Part shown: piece by piece, positions 29,429 to 37,481 of the stretch | How the letters are laid out: each line of letters opens with the position of its first letter | Numbering within the stretch: position 1 is the first letter of the stretch | From: CAWDBV01 sp963800705 | Lineage (GTDB): Bacteria; Actinomycetota; Thermoleophilia; Solirubrobacterales; 70-9 | Assembly: GCA_963800705.1 (NCBI GenBank) | Contig: CAWDBV010000003.1 | Coordinates: 124,001 to 188,000, forward strand | Direction of reading: 5' to 3' | Length of the DNA: 64,000 bases | Notes under the pieces: model-generated | The model's input: only the letters and a program-made list of their open reading frames with translations | The model's database searches: none | Told to the model about the DNA's origin: nothing | Translations under genes and position numbers: made by a program

Positions 29429-29854
29429 ATGGTCAGCAATCGCAACCTGTACCTGAAGCTGCTCGCCTGGTTCATCACCGGGCTGGCGATCGGGTACCTG
29501 TATCCGCCGGCCGGCTCGGCGAAGGCGGTAACCGCGGGCGACACGGCCGCAGCCGAGCTCTGCCGCGCCGAACTCGCCGACGACGGACGCAAGGCGTTCC
29601 AGAAGCGCTACGGGGAGCGCAAGCCGATCAAGACCTGCGTGGCCCGGAACAGGGGGACGGCGCGGCGCGCGGTCGGAAGCGCGCACGCGGCCTGCGCCTT
29701 CGAGCTCGCCGACTGGGGCGCCGATGACTTCATCGGCGTCTACGCGATCTCCGAGGACAGCGTCGACCAGGCCTACGCCGAGTGCGTAGACGAGACCACC
29801 TTGGAGCTGCTCGGGTCCCCGTACGAGGAAGCGGACGAGGACACGAGCTTCTGA
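29429..29854 (+). CDS. Membrane-anchored small protein with conserved cysteines, unknown
   Basis: 141 residues from the ATG at 29429; an upstream ATG at 29387 is possible but adds a non-homologous-looking head. One N-terminal membrane helix (LYLKLLAWFITGLAIGYLY) is followed by an exported-looking domain with four Cys (ELCRAEL, IKTCVAR, HAACAF, AECVDE), which could form two disulfides. It ends in an acidic tail. No family recognised. Converges on the VOC genes. Confidence 0.6.
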   Translation: MVSNRNLYLKLLAWFITGLAIGYLYPPAGSAKAVTAGDTAAAELCRAELADDGRKAFQKRYGERKPIKTCVARNRGTARRAVGSAHAACAFELADWGADDFIGVYAISEDSVDQAYAECVDETTLELLGSPYEEADEDTSF

Positions 29855-29914
29855 CCAGGTCGACAAGCTCGCCGCCGACGGCCGGGTCAAGGCCCCCCGC
29901 GCACCCATGGAGCT

Positions 29915-30352
29915 TCAGCTGAGCTGCTCGGACAGCCCGATGATGATGCCCTCGGGGCCACGCACGAAGCAGAGCCGGTAGATGTCGTCGTACTGCGCGA
30001 TCTCGCCCACGAGTTCGGCACCGTGTCTGCGCAGGCGGGTGACGACGTCGTCGACGTTGTCGACCATGAACATGATCCGGCGCATGCCCAGCGCGTTCGC
30101 CGGCGCGCTTTCCGGCTCGACTCTGACTGCCGGCGGCCTCTGGAACCTCGACAGCTCGACCCGGCCGTGGCCGTCCGGGGTTCGCATCATGGTGATGTCG
30201 GCACGGACGTCGTTGAGCCCGACGGTCTGGTCCACCCAAGGCCCCTCGACCGTCGTCTCGCCTTCCAGCTCCATGCCGAGCTCGGCGAAGAACGCTTTGG
30301 CAGCCTCGAGGTCTTCGACGACGATGAGCACGTTGTCCATTCGCTGAATCAC
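29915..30352 (-). CDS. VOC superfamily (glyoxalase/dioxygenase-like) protein
   Basis: 145 residues from a GTG at 30350-30352, which sits 5 bases after AGGAGG; the ATG at 30338-30340 lacks that spacing. Two beta-alpha-beta-beta-beta modules: VLIVVEDLEAAKAFFAELGMELEGE, then MRRIMFMVDNVDDVVTRLRRHGAELVGE and a closing CFVRGPEGIIIGLSEQL with the C-terminal Glu/His-type strand. A metal-dependent lyase, dioxygenase or resistance protein is possible. It lies 22 bases after the second VOC gene in an operon-like pair. Confidence 0.75.
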   Translation of the reverse strand: MIQRMDNVLIVVEDLEAAKAFFAELGMELEGETTVEGPWVDQTVGLNDVRADITMMRTPDGHGRVELSRFQRPPAVRVEPESAPANALGMRRIMFMVDNVDDVVTRLRRHGAELVGEIAQYDDIYRLCFVRGPEGIIIGLSEQLS

Positions 30353-30374
30353 GTTGTCCTCCTGGCGTTCGCGG

Positions 30375-30836
30375 TCATTCCCCGGTGAGCGAGGGTCCCG
30401 GATCGGGATTGAGGGAGGCGCCCTCTTCGAACACACCGCGCCCCGGGACGTGGTTGACTTCGAGCCGGATCCCCTCCGGATCGCGGAACGAGAGCGAGTA
30501 GTAGCCCGGGGCCCAGGGCCCCTCCTCAGGCGGCCGGACGATGTCCGCGCCGATCTCCTGCAGGAAGGGATGGAGCTCATCGATGTCCTCGCGGCTGCGC
30601 GCGCGAAAGCAGAGGTGATCGATCCCCGGCGCGAGCTCCCGATGGGCATGGGAGGCGAGCTCGGGCTCGGGCGGCCGGATTCCAACCGCCGTCCGCCCGC
30701 CGACGTAGTAGACGAATACGGGCGTGTGCAGGACGGTCTCCAGCCCGAGCCGCGGCATCACCTGGTCGTAGAAGGCGACGCACTCCTCGAACTGGTTCAT
30801 CCGCAAGACGATGTGAGCGACGCCGTTGATTTCCAT
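30375..30836 (-). CDS. VOC superfamily protein directly behind tRNA-Thr
   Basis: 153 residues. It begins INGVAHIVLRMNQFEECVAFYDQVM with the first-strand His, contains IDHLCFRARSREDIDEL with the second His, and SLSFRDPEGIRLEVNHVPG with the C-terminal Glu, so metal ligands look intact. The ATG is only two bases downstream of the mature tRNA-Thr end, leaving no room for a ribosome binding site. Translation would need a leaderless or tRNA-processed message. Confidence 0.78.
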   Translation of the reverse strand: MEINGVAHIVLRMNQFEECVAFYDQVMPRLGLETVLHTPVFVYYVGGRTAVGIRPPEPELASHAHRELAPGIDHLCFRARSREDIDELHPFLQEIGADIVRPPEEGPWAPGYYSLSFRDPEGIRLEVNHVPGRGVFEEGASLNPDPGPSLTGE

Positions 30837-30838
30837 AG

Positions 30839-30909
30839 AGCCGGAGCCGGGAATCGAACCCGAGTCGGCGGATTACAAATCCGCTGCTCTACCACTGAGC
30901 TACTCCGGC
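30839..30909 (-). tRNA. tRNA-Thr (anticodon UGU)
   Basis: Reading the minus strand, the acceptor stem GCCGGAG pairs with CTCCGGC. The D-arm is GCTC-AGTGGTA-GAGC. The anticodon stem GCGGA/TCCGC holds loop TTTGTAA with anticodon TGT. The T-arm is TCGGG-TTCGATT-CCCGG. Discriminator T; CCA is not encoded. All stems are intact. Confidence 0.95.
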
Positions 30910-30931
30910 GGGCCGCTGCGAGAATAGTCCT

Positions 30932-31939
30932 GTGGAGCCCTTCATTTGGCGCGACGGGGAGCGCACGATTCTGTTCGGCGAGGGCCACCTCGGCCGCGCC
31001 CGCGAGCTGCTCGACGAGAACGGCTACGAGAGCTATGACCTCGTCACCACCAAACGCGCCGTAGCCGAGGCGCCCGAATCGCTGCAGCGCTACGCGGGAC
31101 GGACCCACTGGGTGGCCCCGGTCGGCGTGCCCGCCGCCGCGGCCGTGATCACCTCGGCGATCAAGTCGGACCGGATCGTCGCGCTCGGCGGCGGACGGGT
31201 GATCGACGTCGCCAAGGCGGTCGCCGCGGTAAACGGTTCGCTGGTCGCCGCGGTCCCGACCACGCTCGCCGGCTCGCCGATCACCGGCATCCACCGGCTC
31301 CCGGCCGGCCGCGAGTCCGAGGCCAAGAAGCTCGTCCGCCCCTCGCTGGTGATTGCCGATCCCGAGCCGATGACCAGCCTGCCCGAGAAGGAACTTCGCG
31401 CCACAGCGATGAACGCGCTCGCGCACGGCGCCGAGTCGCTCTACACCCCGTACGCGAACCCGGTCTCCGAGCTCTGCGCGTTGCGCGGCGCCGAGCTGAT
31501 CGCCGGCTCGCTCGACGCCCCGCGCGCGACGCGGCCCCGCGAAGACCTCGCGCTCGGCGCGATGCTCGGTGCCCACGCGATCTCCTCGACCGGGCTCGCG
31601 CTCCATCACGCCGTCTGCCAGACGATCGTCCGCATCCTCGGGCTCCCGCACGCCGAGGTCAACGCGACGATGCTCCCGCACACGATGGAGGCGATGCGCA
31701 GCCGCGCCCCCGAGCAGATCTCAAAGCTCGCCGCGGCGCTCGGCACCACGCCGGAGAAGATCGGCCCGCGGATCTCGGAGCTCGGCGGCGGCCCGCGCCG
31801 GCTCGCCGAGCTCGGCGCCGACTCTGGCAAGCTCGACCAGGTTCTCGATGCGATCGCCGAGCGCGGCGACGTCGCCGCGATGACCCCGGATCCGCCCGAC
31901 CGCGAGCAGCTGCGTGCGATCCTGCAGGCCGCCTGGTGA
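30932..31939 (+). CDS. Iron-containing alcohol dehydrogenase / maleylacetate reductase-like
   Basis: 335 residues, GTG start. The NAD-binding region shows DRIVALGGGRVIDVAKAVA (GGG-S/R loop) and VPTTLAGSP. The metal-binding region includes ALAHGAESLY, STGLALHHAVCQ and LPHAEVNATMLPH, the His pattern of group III alcohol dehydrogenases. The short length (usually about 350-390) and the lack of the common GTGSE motif bring it nearer to maleylacetate reductases. Substrate unknown; no aromatic ring-cleavage genes are nearby. It diverges from tRNA-Thr by 22 bases. Confidence 0.82.
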   Translation: MEPFIWRDGERTILFGEGHLGRARELLDENGYESYDLVTTKRAVAEAPESLQRYAGRTHWVAPVGVPAAAAVITSAIKSDRIVALGGGRVIDVAKAVAAVNGSLVAAVPTTLAGSPITGIHRLPAGRESEAKKLVRPSLVIADPEPMTSLPEKELRATAMNALAHGAESLYTPYANPVSELCALRGAELIAGSLDAPRATRPREDLALGAMLGAHAISSTGLALHHAVCQTIVRILGLPHAEVNATMLPHTMEAMRSRAPEQISKLAAALGTTPEKIGPRISELGGGPRRLAELGADSGKLDQVLDAIAERGDVAAMTPDPPDREQLRAILQAAW

Positions 31940-31989
31940 CCGCGGCGGGCTTGTAACCGCCGTTACGGGCACGTGTACGGCTTGATGCC

Positions 31990-33702
31990 TTGAGCGAGGA
32001 GAGAAAGCCGCCCTCGAAGCCACCCCGCGACCCGGGCATCTCGCCCGAGCGCCTCGCCTCCTACCACCGCTTCACCCGCGAGAAGGGCGTCAACTGGGCG
32101 ATGTTCCTGTTCGTCCGCGCGCTCCTTCAGCCGGCGCTGCTCCTCTACTTCCGCACCACCCGCACCGGGCGCGAGCACTCCAAGGTCAAGGGGCCGCTGA
32201 TCGTCGCCGCCAACCACCGCAGCTTTCTCGACCCGTTCGTGATCGCGATCAGCATGCCCTGGCGGCGCCCGCTCCACTTCGTCGCCAAGGTCGAGCTGTT
32301 CGAGAAGCCCTGGCAGGGGTGGCTGCTGAACCGGCTCGGCGCCTATCCGGTGCGGCGCGGCAAGTCCGACGACGAGGTCCTGGTCACCTCACGCGAGGTG
32401 CTGGAGCGGGGCGGGGTCGTCGCCATCTTTCCCGAGGGAACCAGGATCCGGAGCGGATCGCTGGGACGACCGCGGCGCGGCTTCGGCCGGCTCGCGCTCG
32501 AGACCGGTGCCGCCGTGCTTCCCGTCGCCGTGCACGGCACCGAGCACTCCCGCCGCGGCATGCGGGTCTGCCCGGTCAAGGTCAAGGTCCGGATGGGGCG
32601 CGCGCTCACCTTCCCGCGCACCGAGGATCCCTCGCCGCAGCTCGCCAACTCGGTCGGCGCCCGCGTCTGGCCGGCAATCGAGCTGCAGTGGGAGTGGCTC
32701 GGCGGCTTGCCGCCGCTCCGCAAGGCGGCGGTGATCGGCGCCGGCAGCTGGGGCACCGCGGTCGCGGTGCTGCTCGCCCGCGGCGGGCTCGACGTCCAGA
32801 TCGGCACCCGGAGCCCCGAGCAGGCCGAGAAGATGGCCGAGACGCGCGAGAACGAGCAGTACCTGCCCGGAGTGCGCCTTCCCGACTCGCTGACCGTGAA
32901 GCGGGCCCACGAGATCGAGCTCGCCGGCTGCGACCTGATCTGCCTCGCGGTGCCCTCGAAGGCGCTCCCGACCGCCGTCGGCGCGATCGGCGACCGGGTG
33001 GGCCAGCGCTCGGCCCTGCTGCTGCTCGCCAAGGGCCTCGTGGCGCCGATGGGCGCGCTCCCGAACGAGTACGTGCGCGAGCGGATCCGGGCCCGCGCGG
33101 TCGCCTGCCTCGGCGGCCCGGCGCACGCCAAGGAGGCCGTCTCGGGGACCGCGGCGCTCGTGCTCGGCTCCGACGACATCGACCTGCGCAGCCAGCTCGG
33201 AGAGGTCTTCGACGAGGCCGGGCTGGTCTGCGAGCGCTCCGACGACGTCGCCGGGGTCGAGGTCGCCGGCGCGGCCAAGAACGCCGCCGCACTAGCCGCC
33301 GCGGCCGCCGAGGGCCACGGCATGAACGCGGCCGGGATCGCCGCCGCCCAGGTGTGGCGCGAGTGCGTCGACTGGGCGGTGCTGAAGGGCGGCAAGCAGG
33401 AGACCTTCACCGGCCTCGCCGGCGTCGGAGACCTGACCGCGACGATACTCGCCCCGCAGAGCCGCAACCGCCAGGCCGGCGAGCTGCTCGGCGGCGGTAC
33501 GCCCGCTGCGCAGATCCCGTCGATCATCGGCCAGGCTTCGGAGGGGCTCGACTCTGTGCCGCTGATCGCCGAGACCGTCACCAAGGCCGGCATCGAAGCG
33601 CCGGGGCTGGGCGGCCTCGCGGCGCTGATCGAGGGCGAAATCGACGCCGGGGAGTGGATGGCGAGGCTTCGTCGAGCCGAACGCGCAAGGCGGGCTGCGT
33701 GA
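31990..33702 (+). CDS. gpsA: PlsC-GpsA fusion: acylglycerolphosphate acyltransferase plus glycerol-3-phosphate dehydrogenase
   Basis: 570 residues in one open frame, TTG start. Residues 1-240 are a PlsC-type acyltransferase with NHRSFLD (about 75, catalytic HX4D), a membrane segment near 37-55 and FPEGTR (about 148). After a linker of only a few residues the GpsA module begins at about 243: GAGSWGTAVAVLLAR (NAD(P) loop), NEQYLPGVRLP, LAKGL, the catalytic Lys in GAAKNAAALAAA and GVGDLTATILAP. The two halves catalyse the first and a later step of phospholipid head formation, making and acylating glycerol-3-phosphate derivatives. No frame lesion is visible, so the fusion appears genuine. Confidence 0.88.
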   Translation: MSEERKPPSKPPRDPGISPERLASYHRFTREKGVNWAMFLFVRALLQPALLLYFRTTRTGREHSKVKGPLIVAANHRSFLDPFVIAISMPWRRPLHFVAKVELFEKPWQGWLLNRLGAYPVRRGKSDDEVLVTSREVLERGGVVAIFPEGTRIRSGSLGRPRRGFGRLALETGAAVLPVAVHGTEHSRRGMRVCPVKVKVRMGRALTFPRTEDPSPQLANSVGARVWPAIELQWEWLGGLPPLRKAAVIGAGSWGTAVAVLLARGGLDVQIGTRSPEQAEKMAETRENEQYLPGVRLPDSLTVKRAHEIELAGCDLICLAVPSKALPTAVGAIGDRVGQRSALLLLAKGLVAPMGALPNEYVRERIRARAVACLGGPAHAKEAVSGTAALVLGSDDIDLRSQLGEVFDEAGLVCERSDDVAGVEVAGAAKNAAALAAAAAEGHGMNAAGIAAAQVWRECVDWAVLKGGKQETFTGLAGVGDLTATILAPQSRNRQAGELLGGGTPAAQIPSIIGQASEGLDSVPLIAETVTKAGIEAPGLGGLAALIEGEIDAGEWMARLRRAERARRAA

Positions 33703-33762
33703 CGACATTCACCGGCATCTGCTCGGCTGCGCCTGCGCGGCTGCCGGGTTTAGGCTCCAGGG

Positions 33763-34320
33763 GTGGCGAGCGCCAGCAAGGACAAGCCGGTAGCGACCGG
33801 CAAGGCCAAGGTCGAGCTCGATCGCGCCTTCGAGCAGCTTTATCGCGACCACCTGCGCGACGTCTACTCCTACGCCTACTACCGGGTCGGCAACCACCAC
33901 GATGCCGAGGACCTCACCGAGCAGGCCTTCCTACAGGCCTACCGCCACTTCGAGCGCGCTCGGCGCGAGTCCGACGGCCGTCCGCTGCGCCCGTGGCTGA
34001 TCCGGATCGCGCACAACCTCGCTTCCAACTATCACCGCGACCGCGCCCGCCGTCCGGCTGCGCCGCTCGACTCGGTCGAGCCGCCCTCGGCGCCGCACGG
34101 GACCGAGCGGATCGTCGAGGGGCGCGCCGAGCTCCAGCACGTCATGGATTCGCTCCAGGAGCTGCCCGGCGACCGAAAGGAGGCGCTGATCATGCGTTTC
34201 GCGCTCGGAATGGACAACCGAGAGATCGCGCGCGCATTGGGGCGTACCGATGGGGCGACAAAGGTGTTAATTCATCGAGCGATCAAACAGCTCGAAGAGG
34301 AAATGGACAGCGATGACTGA
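33763..34320 (+). CDS. ECF-type RNA polymerase sigma factor
   Basis: 185 residues, GTG start. Region 2 reads FEQLYRDHLRDVYSYAYYRVGNHHDAEDLTEQAFLQAYRHF and RPWLIRIAHNLASNYHRDRAR. Region 4 reads LPGDRKEALIMRFALGMDNREIARALGRTDGATKVLIHRAIKQL. The alternative sigma factor would guide RNA polymerase to a small stress regulon. The downstream gene overlaps it by 8 bases (ATGACTGA), the usual layout for a sigma/anti-sigma pair. Confidence 0.88.
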   Translation: MASASKDKPVATGKAKVELDRAFEQLYRDHLRDVYSYAYYRVGNHHDAEDLTEQAFLQAYRHFERARRESDGRPLRPWLIRIAHNLASNYHRDRARRPAAPLDSVEPPSAPHGTERIVEGRAELQHVMDSLQELPGDRKEALIMRFALGMDNREIARALGRTDGATKVLIHRAIKQLEEEMDSDD

Positions 34321-34654
34321 CACAGATCCGCGCAGCGCAGAGGTCGAGGCGATGCTGCGCACCGCGCTGCGCCCGATCGACCCGCCCGAGAAGCTCGCCG
34401 ACCGGATGGAGGAGACGCTTTCGGCGGTCACCGAGGCGGCAGCCGACGAGCTCTCGGCCTGGGCCGAGGAGCTCTCCGAGTCAGAGCTGCGCTCGCTGCG
34501 CGATCCCCGCAATTGGGTCAGGCCCGCCGCCGCGGTCGCCTCCGGCACCGTCGCCGGCGGCGCCCTGGTCGTGCTCGGCCTTCGCCAGCGCCGTACCCGC
34601 AAGCCCTCCGGCTGGCGCGGCGCGGTCCGCGACATCCGCTCGCGGCTCGACTAG
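34313..34654 (+). CDS. Putative membrane partner (anti-sigma-like) of the ECF sigma factor
   Basis: 113 residues. A helical cytoplasmic N-terminus (VEAMLRTALRPIDPPEKLADRMEETL ... ELSAWAEELSESELRSL) is followed by one hydrophobic segment (PAAAVASGTVAGGALVVLGL, about 74-93) and a basic end. It lacks the HxxxCxxC motif of zinc anti-sigma factors. The anti-sigma role is inferred only from overlap and topology; alternatives exist. Confidence 0.55.
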   Translation: MTDTDPRSAEVEAMLRTALRPIDPPEKLADRMEETLSAVTEAAADELSAWAEELSESELRSLRDPRNWVRPAAAVASGTVAGGALVVLGLRQRRTRKPSGWRGAVRDIRSRLD

Positions 34655-34667
34655 CTCCGGCTCGCCC

Positions 34668-35126
34668 CTACTGCGAGGTCTCGGGCCTGCGCCGCGGCAT
34701 GCCCTCCTTCGGCGAAGCGAGCGCGGCTCCGACGCCCAGCACTCCGAAGATCAGGTGGAGGAAGTTGTCCTCGGTGTTCGAGGGGATCAGCTTCAGGATC
34801 GTGTCCTCGAAGTCGCCGCTGCCGAACTCGATGAAGCCGAGGAACGCGACGACGAGGTAGAGGATCCCGAAATAGAGCGCGTAGGCCCGTGTCGCCGCGG
34901 CGCCGTAGGTGACCGCGATCAGCCCGACCGCGCCGGTCGCGATGTGGATCAGGTTGTGCCACCCGTTCACGGCCAGCAGCCCAAGCATGTCGTCACAGCC
35001 GTCATCGACGCAGATCGAGTCGCCGGCGTCGAAGCCCGACGCGTAGAAGAAACCGATCACGCCGGCGACGACGAGCGCGCCGCCGATCAGCAGCGCGTAG
35101 AGCCTGGCCGGGGTCGAAGGTTCCAT
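34668..35126 (-). CDS. DUF4383 four-helix membrane protein
   Basis: 152 residues with four membrane helices and the DUF4383 features: ARLYALLIGGALVVAGVIGFFY, a middle HNLIHIATGAVGL helix with two His, YALYFGILYLVVAFLGFIEFG and a final DNFLHLIFGVLGVGAAL. The family is common in actinobacteria and has no known function; the paired histidines could hold a metal or heme. The loop between helices 1 and 2 has two Cys (SICVDDGCDD), suggesting a disulfide outside the membrane. Confidence 0.8.
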   Translation of the reverse strand: MEPSTPARLYALLIGGALVVAGVIGFFYASGFDAGDSICVDDGCDDMLGLLAVNGWHNLIHIATGAVGLIAVTYGAAATRAYALYFGILYLVVAFLGFIEFGSGDFEDTILKLIPSNTEDNFLHLIFGVLGVGAALASPKEGMPRRRPETSQ

Positions 35127-35187
35127 GGGTCCCGGGCTTCTATCACGCGGGGCCGGCGGGAGTCCGGCGTCCTCTAGGCTCGCTGCC

Positions 35188-36000
35188 GTGGAGACCTGCT
35201 ACCGCCATCCCGGCCGCGAGACCGGCGTCGCCTGCTCGAACTGCGACCGGCCGATCTGCCCGGAGTGCATGACCTCGACCCCGGTCGGGATGCGCTGCCC
35301 GGAGTGCGCCTCGGACAAGACCCGGGTCCGCAGTGGTGCGGGCGCGTATTCGAGCACCAACGTCCCCTACGCGACCTACGTGCTGATCGGCCTCAACGTC
35401 GTCGCCTTCATCGCCGAGATCGCGGCCGGGGGCGGCGTCACCTCGGGCAATCTCGTCAGCGACGGCGGCCTCTCCGGCCCCGCGGTCGATAGCGGCGACT
35501 GGTACCGGATCGTCACCGCCGGCTTCCTGCACGCCGGTCCGCTGCACCTGCTCTTCAACATGTACGTGCTCTACGTCGCCGGGAAGCTGCTCGAGCCGGG
35601 GATCGGGACGCCGCGCTTCCTCGCGATCTACTTCGTCTCGCTGCTCGCAGGCTCGCTCGGAGCGCTGCTCGTCGACCCGAACTCGATCACGGTCGGGGCA
35701 TCGGGGGCGATCTTCGGCCTCATGGCCGCGGTGGTCGTGGTCGCCCGCGGCCGCGGAATGGACGAGCTCGTGCAGCAGTTCGGGCTCTTCATCGTCCTCA
35801 ACCTCGTGATCACGTTCGCGATCCCGGGGATCTCGATCGGCGGCCACATCGGCGGCCTGGTCGGCGGAGGGATCGCGGCGCTGCTGTTCGCCGGCACCGA
35901 GCGCCGGGCTTCGGGGAGCACCGGCACCGCGTTCGAGATCGGCGGCATCCTTGTGCTCGGGGTGATCGCCGTCGTCGGTGCGCTTGCCGCTGCGGCCTAG
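35188..36000 (+). CDS. Rhomboid-family intramembrane protease with N-terminal zinc ribbon
   Basis: 270 residues, GTG start. The N-terminal 45 residues form a B-box-like zinc site: CYRHPGRETGVACSNCDRPICPECM ... CPECA. The rhomboid core follows with the LHLLFNMYVLYVAG helix, catalytic Ser in the VGASGAIFGLMAA motif (about 175) and the catalytic His in GGHIGGLVGGGIAALLF (about 220). It should cut transmembrane substrates. The zinc-ribbon plus rhomboid layout is widespread in actinobacteria. Confidence 0.9.
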   Translation: METCYRHPGRETGVACSNCDRPICPECMTSTPVGMRCPECASDKTRVRSGAGAYSSTNVPYATYVLIGLNVVAFIAEIAAGGGVTSGNLVSDGGLSGPAVDSGDWYRIVTAGFLHAGPLHLLFNMYVLYVAGKLLEPGIGTPRFLAIYFVSLLAGSLGALLVDPNSITVGASGAIFGLMAAVVVVARGRGMDELVQQFGLFIVLNLVITFAIPGISIGGHIGGLVGGGIAALLFAGTERRASGSTGTAFEIGGILVLGVIAVVGALAAAA

Positions 36001-36003
36001 GCG

Positions 36004-36453
36004 CTAGTCGGCCTTGACGTAGTTGAGGTCGAAGTCCTTCTCCCAGGTCTTGCCGTCGTGGCAGATCTCCCAGGTGCCGTCGATCCGCTTGCCGTCGTCG
36101 CTGAAGGTGCCCAGGTAGCGCTGCGAGAAGTCGAGCGGCGAGAAGTCTGCCTCGCTGCGGGTCAGCTTCCAGACCCCGTCGCCGAGACTCATCTCGTAGA
36201 GGCGGGCGACGCCGCGCGAGTCGAAGTAGTGCTGGAGCAGCGAGCCCCGGCCCTCGTCCCAGCCGAGCACCGCGAGCCCGTCGGGCGCCTCGGGGACCGG
36301 CACCTCCCAGCGCTGGAGCATGAAGGTCTCGCCCGGCATCCACTCGAACGCGGTCCAGGCACCGATATCGGAAGGCTCGGCATCACCCATTCCCGCCTGC
36401 ACGCTCCAGCGGCCGAGCAGCGGTCCGAGGCTCGCGACTTTGCCCTCAGCCAT
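36004..36453 (-). CDS. Small beta-barrel protein, DUF1579-like
   Basis: 149 residues, cytoplasmic. LGRWSVQAGM, EWMPGETFMLQRWEVPVPE, LGWDEGRGSLLQHYFDSRGVARLYEMSL and KTWEKDFDLNYVKAD alternate short strands, as in lipocalin-like DUF1579 proteins. No catalytic motif seen. The ATG overlaps the stop of the preceding gene (TGATG), placing it last in a three-gene operon. Confidence 0.65.
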   Translation of the reverse strand: MAEGKVASLGPLLGRWSVQAGMGDAEPSDIGAWTAFEWMPGETFMLQRWEVPVPEAPDGLAVLGWDEGRGSLLQHYFDSRGVARLYEMSLGDGVWKLTRSEADFSPLDFSQRYLGTFSDDGKRIDGTWEICHDGKTWEKDFDLNYVKAD

Positions 36454-36884
36454 CAGAACAGCATCAGCGCGGATCGCGAGATCGCGAAGCCGTGCTCGTC
36501 GCCGCCGCTCTCGCAGCGGATCTTCCCCTTCAGGCTCTTGCAGCTGAGCTCGCCGAGGCGGAGGGACTTTCCGACTGCGAGCGATGGCCCGGGTTTCGGG
36601 TTCAGCCACAGCGGCTGGCCGGTGCAGTGGTAGTCGGCGCCGGCCGGGTCGACGACGGCGCCGATTCCCCACGAGTTGTCGATGCAGGTGCTCGGCTTCG
36701 GCGGCACCGGGTAGGTGTGCTGCTTGACGTCGCAGGCGGCGCGGCCGCTGTCGAGCTTGGTGATCACGCAGTAGGTCTTCCCGTCCGGGGAGCGGAAGTA
36801 CTTCGTCTTCGGGGCCGCAGCGGCGCTCGCGGGCACGGCGACCACGACGGCCGCAGCCAGCAGAACGAGGAGCGCGTGGCGCAT
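36453..36884 (-). CDS. Secreted protein, DUF6636-like
   Basis: 143 residues. Signal peptide 1-22 (LLVLLAAAVVVAVPASAAAA). The mature part has six cysteines (YCVIT, AACDV, STCID, YHCTG, LSCKS, RCESG) and the FRSPDGKTYCVI motif near its start, the pattern of small actinobacterial exported proteins of the DUF6636 type. The final HGFAISRSALMLF is conserved-looking. Overlaps both neighbours, so it is co-translated with the SRPBCC gene upstream. Confidence 0.68.
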   Translation of the reverse strand: MRHALLVLLAAAVVVAVPASAAAAPKTKYFRSPDGKTYCVITKLDSGRAACDVKQHTYPVPPKPSTCIDNSWGIGAVVDPAGADYHCTGQPLWLNPKPGPSLAVGKSLRLGELSCKSLKGKIRCESGGDEHGFAISRSALMLF

Positions 36885-37462
36885 CAGCCGCCGAGCCTCT
36901 TGCCGATCCCGACCATGATCCGGCCGGGGAGGCGCGCGACTTTCTCGATCGGCTCGGGGAGCATCTCGAACGGAAGCGGTGAGTCGTCGCCGCCTGACGC
37001 GCTTCCGCCGCCGCCGGTCCCCGCCCGCTGCTCGGCCTCGGCCTTCAGGTCCTCGACCGCACGCTTGACGGTCCCCTTGTTGACGCGCTTCACGACCGGG
37101 CCCGGCACCCCGCCGCCGGGGTCGACGCCGGTCTTGTAGGTCGCCTCGGTGCCGCCGTTCGACTCCTTGAAGGTCCACTCGCCGTCGAGCTGCTTGATCC
37201 CTTCGCCCTCGAGGAAGTCCCAGGTGACGAGGCCTGGGCGGTCGTAGCTGTAGCGGAGTGTGTAGCGGATCTTTCGCACCTTGCCGTCGACCTCGAAGCG
37301 CACGTCGGTGCCGAGCTTCGATCTGCGCTCGCGCTTGGTGACCTCGGTGCCGAGCACGGCGCTCTGCCACTTCGGCATCGTCTCGTAGTCGGTGATCGCC
37401 TCGAAGCACTCCTCGGGGCTGGCGGCGATCTGCTCGCTGTGCTCTGCCCAGCTCAGGCCCAT
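36884..37462 (-). CDS. SRPBCC (START-like) protein
   Basis: 192 residues. SEQIAASPEECFEAITDYETMPKWQSAVLGTEV is the typical first strand and helix of ligand-binding SRPBCC proteins, followed by VRFEVDGKVRKIRYTLRYSYDRPGLVTWDFLEGEG and a long helix (KRAVEDLKAEAEQRAG). A flexible Gly/Ser linker leads to a basic end with LPGRIMVGIGKRLGG, possibly an amphipathic membrane helix. Ligand unknown. First gene of a three-gene operon. Confidence 0.78.
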   Translation of the reverse strand: MGLSWAEHSEQIAASPEECFEAITDYETMPKWQSAVLGTEVTKRERRSKLGTDVRFEVDGKVRKIRYTLRYSYDRPGLVTWDFLEGEGIKQLDGEWTFKESNGGTEATYKTGVDPGGGVPGPVVKRVNKGTVKRAVEDLKAEAEQRAGTGGGGSASGGDDSPLPFEMLPEPIEKVARLPGRIMVGIGKRLGG

Positions 37463-37481
37463 GTTCTCCTCCTAGGTGCGG

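Noticed and set aside
30577..30783. Small reading frame on the minus strand inside the VOC gene
   Set aside because: Shadow in another frame with no family resemblance or ribosome site.
32319..34316. 665-codon open frame overlapping PlsC-GpsA and the ECF sigma gene
   Set aside because: Arg/Ala/Pro-rich composition typical of a shifted frame; the true frames carry clear motifs.
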